From contig JACPVJ010000184.1 in the NCBI GenBank assembly GCA_016191785.1, positions 124,001-188,000 of the forward strand: DNA of 64,000 bases, read 5' to 3'. The notes below the pieces were generated by a model. That model was not told the origin of the DNA. It did not search any database and saw nothing but the letters and a program-made list of their open reading frames with translations. Made by a program: the position numbers and the translations under genes. Shown one piece after another: positions 61,569 through 64,000 of the stretch. Position 1 is the stretch's first letter. Every line of letters starts with the position of its first letter. Source of the DNA: Myxococcales bacterium (lineage in GTDB: Bacteria; Myxococcota_A; Polyangia; Polyangiales; Polyangiaceae).

Positions 61569-63264
61569 ACAGCGCCCCGAGCTCGGGGCGAGCCCTGAGC
61601 GGCGAACAGAAACGGGTCGCCAGCTCGAGCAGCTCGGTCTCCAGGCCGTCCGCGCGCTCGCCGAGCTCACGGAGCTGGCGGTTGCCCTCGGCGACTTCCT
61701 TCTCGATGGCCTCCTCCTTGCCGGCGAGCGCGCCGCGCAGGGTCTGGATCTGGAACTCGAGGTCGCTCACCTCGGCGCGCTTCGCTTCGGCGGTCTTCGT
61801 CGCGGTCTGGAGCGCGCGCTTTGCCTCGAGCCAGGCGTCCACCAGATCGGCGAGGGCGCGGTAGGCGGCCGAGAGCTGCGCGTACGGCTCCATGAAGCCC
61901 GACCGGCCCTCCCAGTACACGGCCTTCTCGTGCCCAGCCAGGAAGTCCTCGGCGAGGCGCGAGACCTCGGCGGTCTGCGCGGCGATGGTCGAGTCGGCGG
62001 CCTTGGCATCTTCACGTGCACGGCTGGCATCGACACCCAGGGCGTGGACGGCGTGCCCCAATCGCTGGCGGCCCTCGCGGCCGCGGGCCTCTGCGCCCTC
62101 GAGCTCGCGTTGCACCGCCGAGCTCGACGCGCCCACCTCGGCCAGATCGCCGAGCTTCGACTTGATCTGCGAGAGCACCTGCACCAGCTCGGCGGGTCGA
62201 TTCTGAGGGTAGGCTCGCATCAGCATCAGCTCGAAGACCTCGAGCCGGCGCTTCCACCGGTCGACTGCCGTGCGCTCGGACGTCGACGGCACGTGAGAGC
62301 TGACCACGTCGTCCGACGCCTCGACGGGCAAGTGCACCCCGAGCGCGGTGGCGGCGGCCACCAGGTCGTTGTGCACCTTGTGGGCGTCCACCGGTCGATC
62401 CGACGGGTCTTTCGCGAGCAGCTCGTGGACGAGCTCGTCGAGGGCCTCGGGCAGATCCGGATCGAACTGCCGCACCGAAGGCGGCGCTTCCTTCATGTGC
62501 TTCAGGAACCAGGTCGCCACGTCGTGCGCCTGGAAGGGCAGCCGGCCTGCCAGCATCTCGAACGCCATGATCCCGAGCGCGTACAGATCGGCGGCCGGCC
62601 CCGCCTCCGTCGAGGTGATGCGCTCGGGTGCCATGTACTGGGGCGTACCGAACACTTCGCCCGAGCCGGTCAGTCGGACGTCCTGCATCGAGCGAGCGAT
62701 GCCGAAGTCGAGCAGCTTCACGATCTCGGAACCGTCCGGCATTCGGGCCAGAAAGATGTTCTCGGGCTTCAGATCGCGGTGAATGACCTCGAGATCATGG
62801 GCGCGGGCCAGGGCCCTTGCCACCTGGATCAGGATCCGCAGCGTCCGCTCGAGCGGCACCCTGCCGTGCTCGACGACGTCCGCCAAGGTCTCGCCTTCGA
62901 GCAGCTCCATCACCAGGTACAAGCTGCCTTCGCCGGTCTCGCCCTGCTCCAAGATCTCGATGATGTTGGGGTGGGCGATCTTCTGGGCGGCCTTGGCCTC
63001 TCGACGGAAGCGCTCTTGGATGACCGAGTTCTTGGCCAGCGTCGGGTTCATGACCTTGATCGCGACGTGCCGATCGCTCACCCGATGCTTCGCCCGATAG
63101 ACGGTGGCCATCCCGCCTTCGCCGATCACGTCCTCGATCAGATAGCGCCCCGCGACCGTGGTCCCGATGCGCGGGTCCTGGATCTCGACCAGCACCGCAC
63201 CGTCCACGAAGCACGTGGTCTTGTCGGTCGGGTACTTCAGCTTGCACTGCGGGCAGGCTTTCAT
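61540..63264 (-). CDS. Ser/Thr protein kinase with N-terminal zinc-ribbon-like motif
   Basis: A 574-residue protein. MKACPQCKLKYP and Cys18 form a small CxxC motif. The kinase spans about 41-310 with GEGGMATVY, Lys70 (AIKV), HRDLKPEN (162-169), DFG (186-188) and MAPER, so it is active in principle. The C-terminal 250 residues are a predicted coiled coil rich in Glu/Ala/Lys. No TM helix is seen. It is a typical myxobacterial Hanks-type kinase. Confidence 0.95.
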   Translation of the reverse strand: MKACPQCKLKYPTDKTTCFVDGAVLVEIQDPRIGTTVAGRYLIEDVIGEGGMATVYRAKHRVSDRHVAIKVMNPTLAKNSVIQERFRREAKAAQKIAHPNIIEILEQGETGEGSLYLVMELLEGETLADVVEHGRVPLERTLRILIQVARALARAHDLEVIHRDLKPENIFLARMPDGSEIVKLLDFGIARSMQDVRLTGSGEVFGTPQYMAPERITSTEAGPAADLYALGIMAFEMLAGRLPFQAHDVATWFLKHMKEAPPSVRQFDPDLPEALDELVHELLAKDPSDRPVDAHKVHNDLVAAATALGVHLPVEASDDVVSSHVPSTSERTAVDRWKRRLEVFELMLMRAYPQNRPAELVQVLSQIKSKLGDLAEVGASSSAVQRELEGAEARGREGRQRLGHAVHALGVDASRAREDAKAADSTIAAQTAEVSRLAEDFLAGHEKAVYWEGRSGFMEPYAQLSAAYRALADLVDAWLEAKRALQTATKTAEAKRAEVSDLEFQIQTLRGALAGKEEAIEKEVAEGNRQLRELGERADGLETELLELATRFCSPLRARPELGALFTKLENVAA

Positions 63265-63424
63265 GGGGGCCGGGGCAGGGCATATCCTCTGCCAGGGTCG
63301 GGCCTCTTGGAAGAGTTTCGCTGAGACCCCTTCAGATCCGGCTCATCCAGGCATTTTTCCGTCCGGAGTCTCACGTGCTAAGGGGGTGGGCGGCGCCCGG
63401 CAGCGGCTCGAGCGCCCGAGACCC

Positions 63425-64000
63425 ATGACCCCGGACAAGAGCGGCCTCAGCGTCCAGATCCCGAAGCCCGGCGACGACCAGCCGCGCCTCGTGCGCGTGG
63501 CGCTGATCGCGGTCGTGGGCTTCGCGATCGGCGTGGCGTGGCCGCGGCTCGCGGGCATCAAGCTCGTCCCGAACGCCCCGGTCGAGAGCGAGGCCACCGC
63601 CGCGACCAGCGGCGACGAGGCGAAGCCGGCATCGCCGGCCGCGAGCGCCGCGCCGCCCCCGGCGGCGAAGGCGGCGCCCGCCTCGGAGCCCGCGCCGGCG
63701 GCCCCCGCCGAGCCGTCGGACCGACTGGACGTCTCGGAGCCCAAGGTGACGAGCTGTCGTGACGCCAAGGGGGGCCGCACGGAGAAGTGCGACGCCATCC
63801 CCGTCGACGGGCTGATGCGCCCCAAGATCCTCGCGCTCGCGACGTGCCCGGCGGCCGACGGCGTCCAGGGGAAACTGTCGCTGGGCGTCGAGCTCGACTT
63901 CGACAGTGGCAAGGCCACCGACGTCCTCAAGGGCAAGAGCACGAATCTGCCGGACGCGACGGCCGATGCGCTGATCACCTGCGCGAAGAAAGAGTTTCAG
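63425..64000 (+). CDS. Membrane-anchored Ala/Pro-rich protein, cut by window edge
   Basis: The frame starts with ATG 63425 and continues past the right end; 192 residues are visible. One TM segment (VRVALIAVVGFAIGVAWP) lies near residues 23-40. An Ala/Pro-rich linker follows to about residue 100, and then a domain with TSCRDAKGGRTEKCDAIPVDG begins. It resembles the AgmX/TonB-C-like tail proteins of this group, as does the protein at 16253. The product is unknown. Confidence 0.7.
   Translation, partial: MTPDKSGLSVQIPKPGDDQPRLVRVALIAVVGFAIGVAWPRLAGIKLVPNAPVESEATAATSGDEAKPASPAASAAPPPAAKAAPASEPAPAAPAEPSDRLDVSEPKVTSCRDAKGGRTEKCDAIPVDGLMRPKILALATCPAADGVQGKLSLGVELDFDSGKATDVLKGKSTNLPDATADALITCAKKEFQ

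Overview
The window reads as chromosomal DNA of a Myxococcota bacterium, most likely an order such as Polyangiales. I infer this from the very high GC content, many lipoproteins with Gly/Ser/Ala-rich linkers after the lipobox, cysteine-rich CDDGN-type repeats, Hanks-type kinases, FHA-GGDEF and receiver-cyclase signalling proteins, a type IV pilus pilMNOPQ locus, and an enhancer-binding protein fused to a kinase domain. No rRNA, tRNA, CRISPR array, phage or transposase was seen. Coding density is very high, and 1-4 nt start/stop overlaps are common.

Left part (1-21 kb). This holds lipoproteins, including two same-size paralogues at 2213-3493 and 14968-16242. A minus-strand run carries an FHA-GGDEF protein, a class-III aminotransferase, a LuxE-like acyl-protein synthetase, a small CxxC protein, a lipoprotein, a ribbon-helix-helix/MazF-type toxin-antitoxin pair with a visible operator, and a LuxC-like acyl reductase. 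After these come a YceI protein, a vWA lipoprotein, an orphan CheB translationally coupled to a membrane-anchored MutS-like ATPase, a triple-receiver adenylate cyclase, an N-acetylglutamate synthase-like protein and a LysM/DUF882 peptidase.

Middle (21-41 kb). The pilM-N-O-P operon is followed by a GcvR-like ACT protein and then pilQ. Next are a secreted Cys-rich lipoprotein, a DUF885 peptidase, a large NAGPA-like secreted protein, a four-CBS protein and a second vWA lipoprotein. A 2.8-kb island (35685-38615) is bounded by 109-bp direct repeats (106/109 identical) of the 3' end of rtcB. It contains a broken AbiEi/AbiEii pair, an intact DUF4143 AAA ATPase preceded by palindromes, and a DUF559 endonuclease remnant. 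Intact rtcB and archease lie just outside it.

Right part (40-64 kb). Housekeeping cdsA and glutamate dehydrogenase are followed by a beta-barrel/13-heme cytochrome c pair that resembles a porin-cytochrome conduit. Next come a small protein coupled to a lipoprotein with a haem-like motif and an apparent CTG start, a lone ECF-type sigma factor, and a lipoprotein fused to a pyroglutamyl-peptidase domain. A xanthine-dehydrogenase-type cluster (xdhC, a proline-rich membrane protein, xdhA, xdhB) follows. A 1382-residue kinase/TPR/GAF/sigma-54 activator is coupled to a solitary Dam-type methylase, and then come a Ser/Thr kinase and the start of a TM protein cut by the window edge.

The most noteworthy items are the rtcB-tail island, the LuxC/LuxE/aminotransferase set (a possible route from acyl groups to aldehydes or amines), the porin/13-heme pair, the membrane-anchored pyroglutamyl peptidase, and the kinase-EBP/Dam unit.
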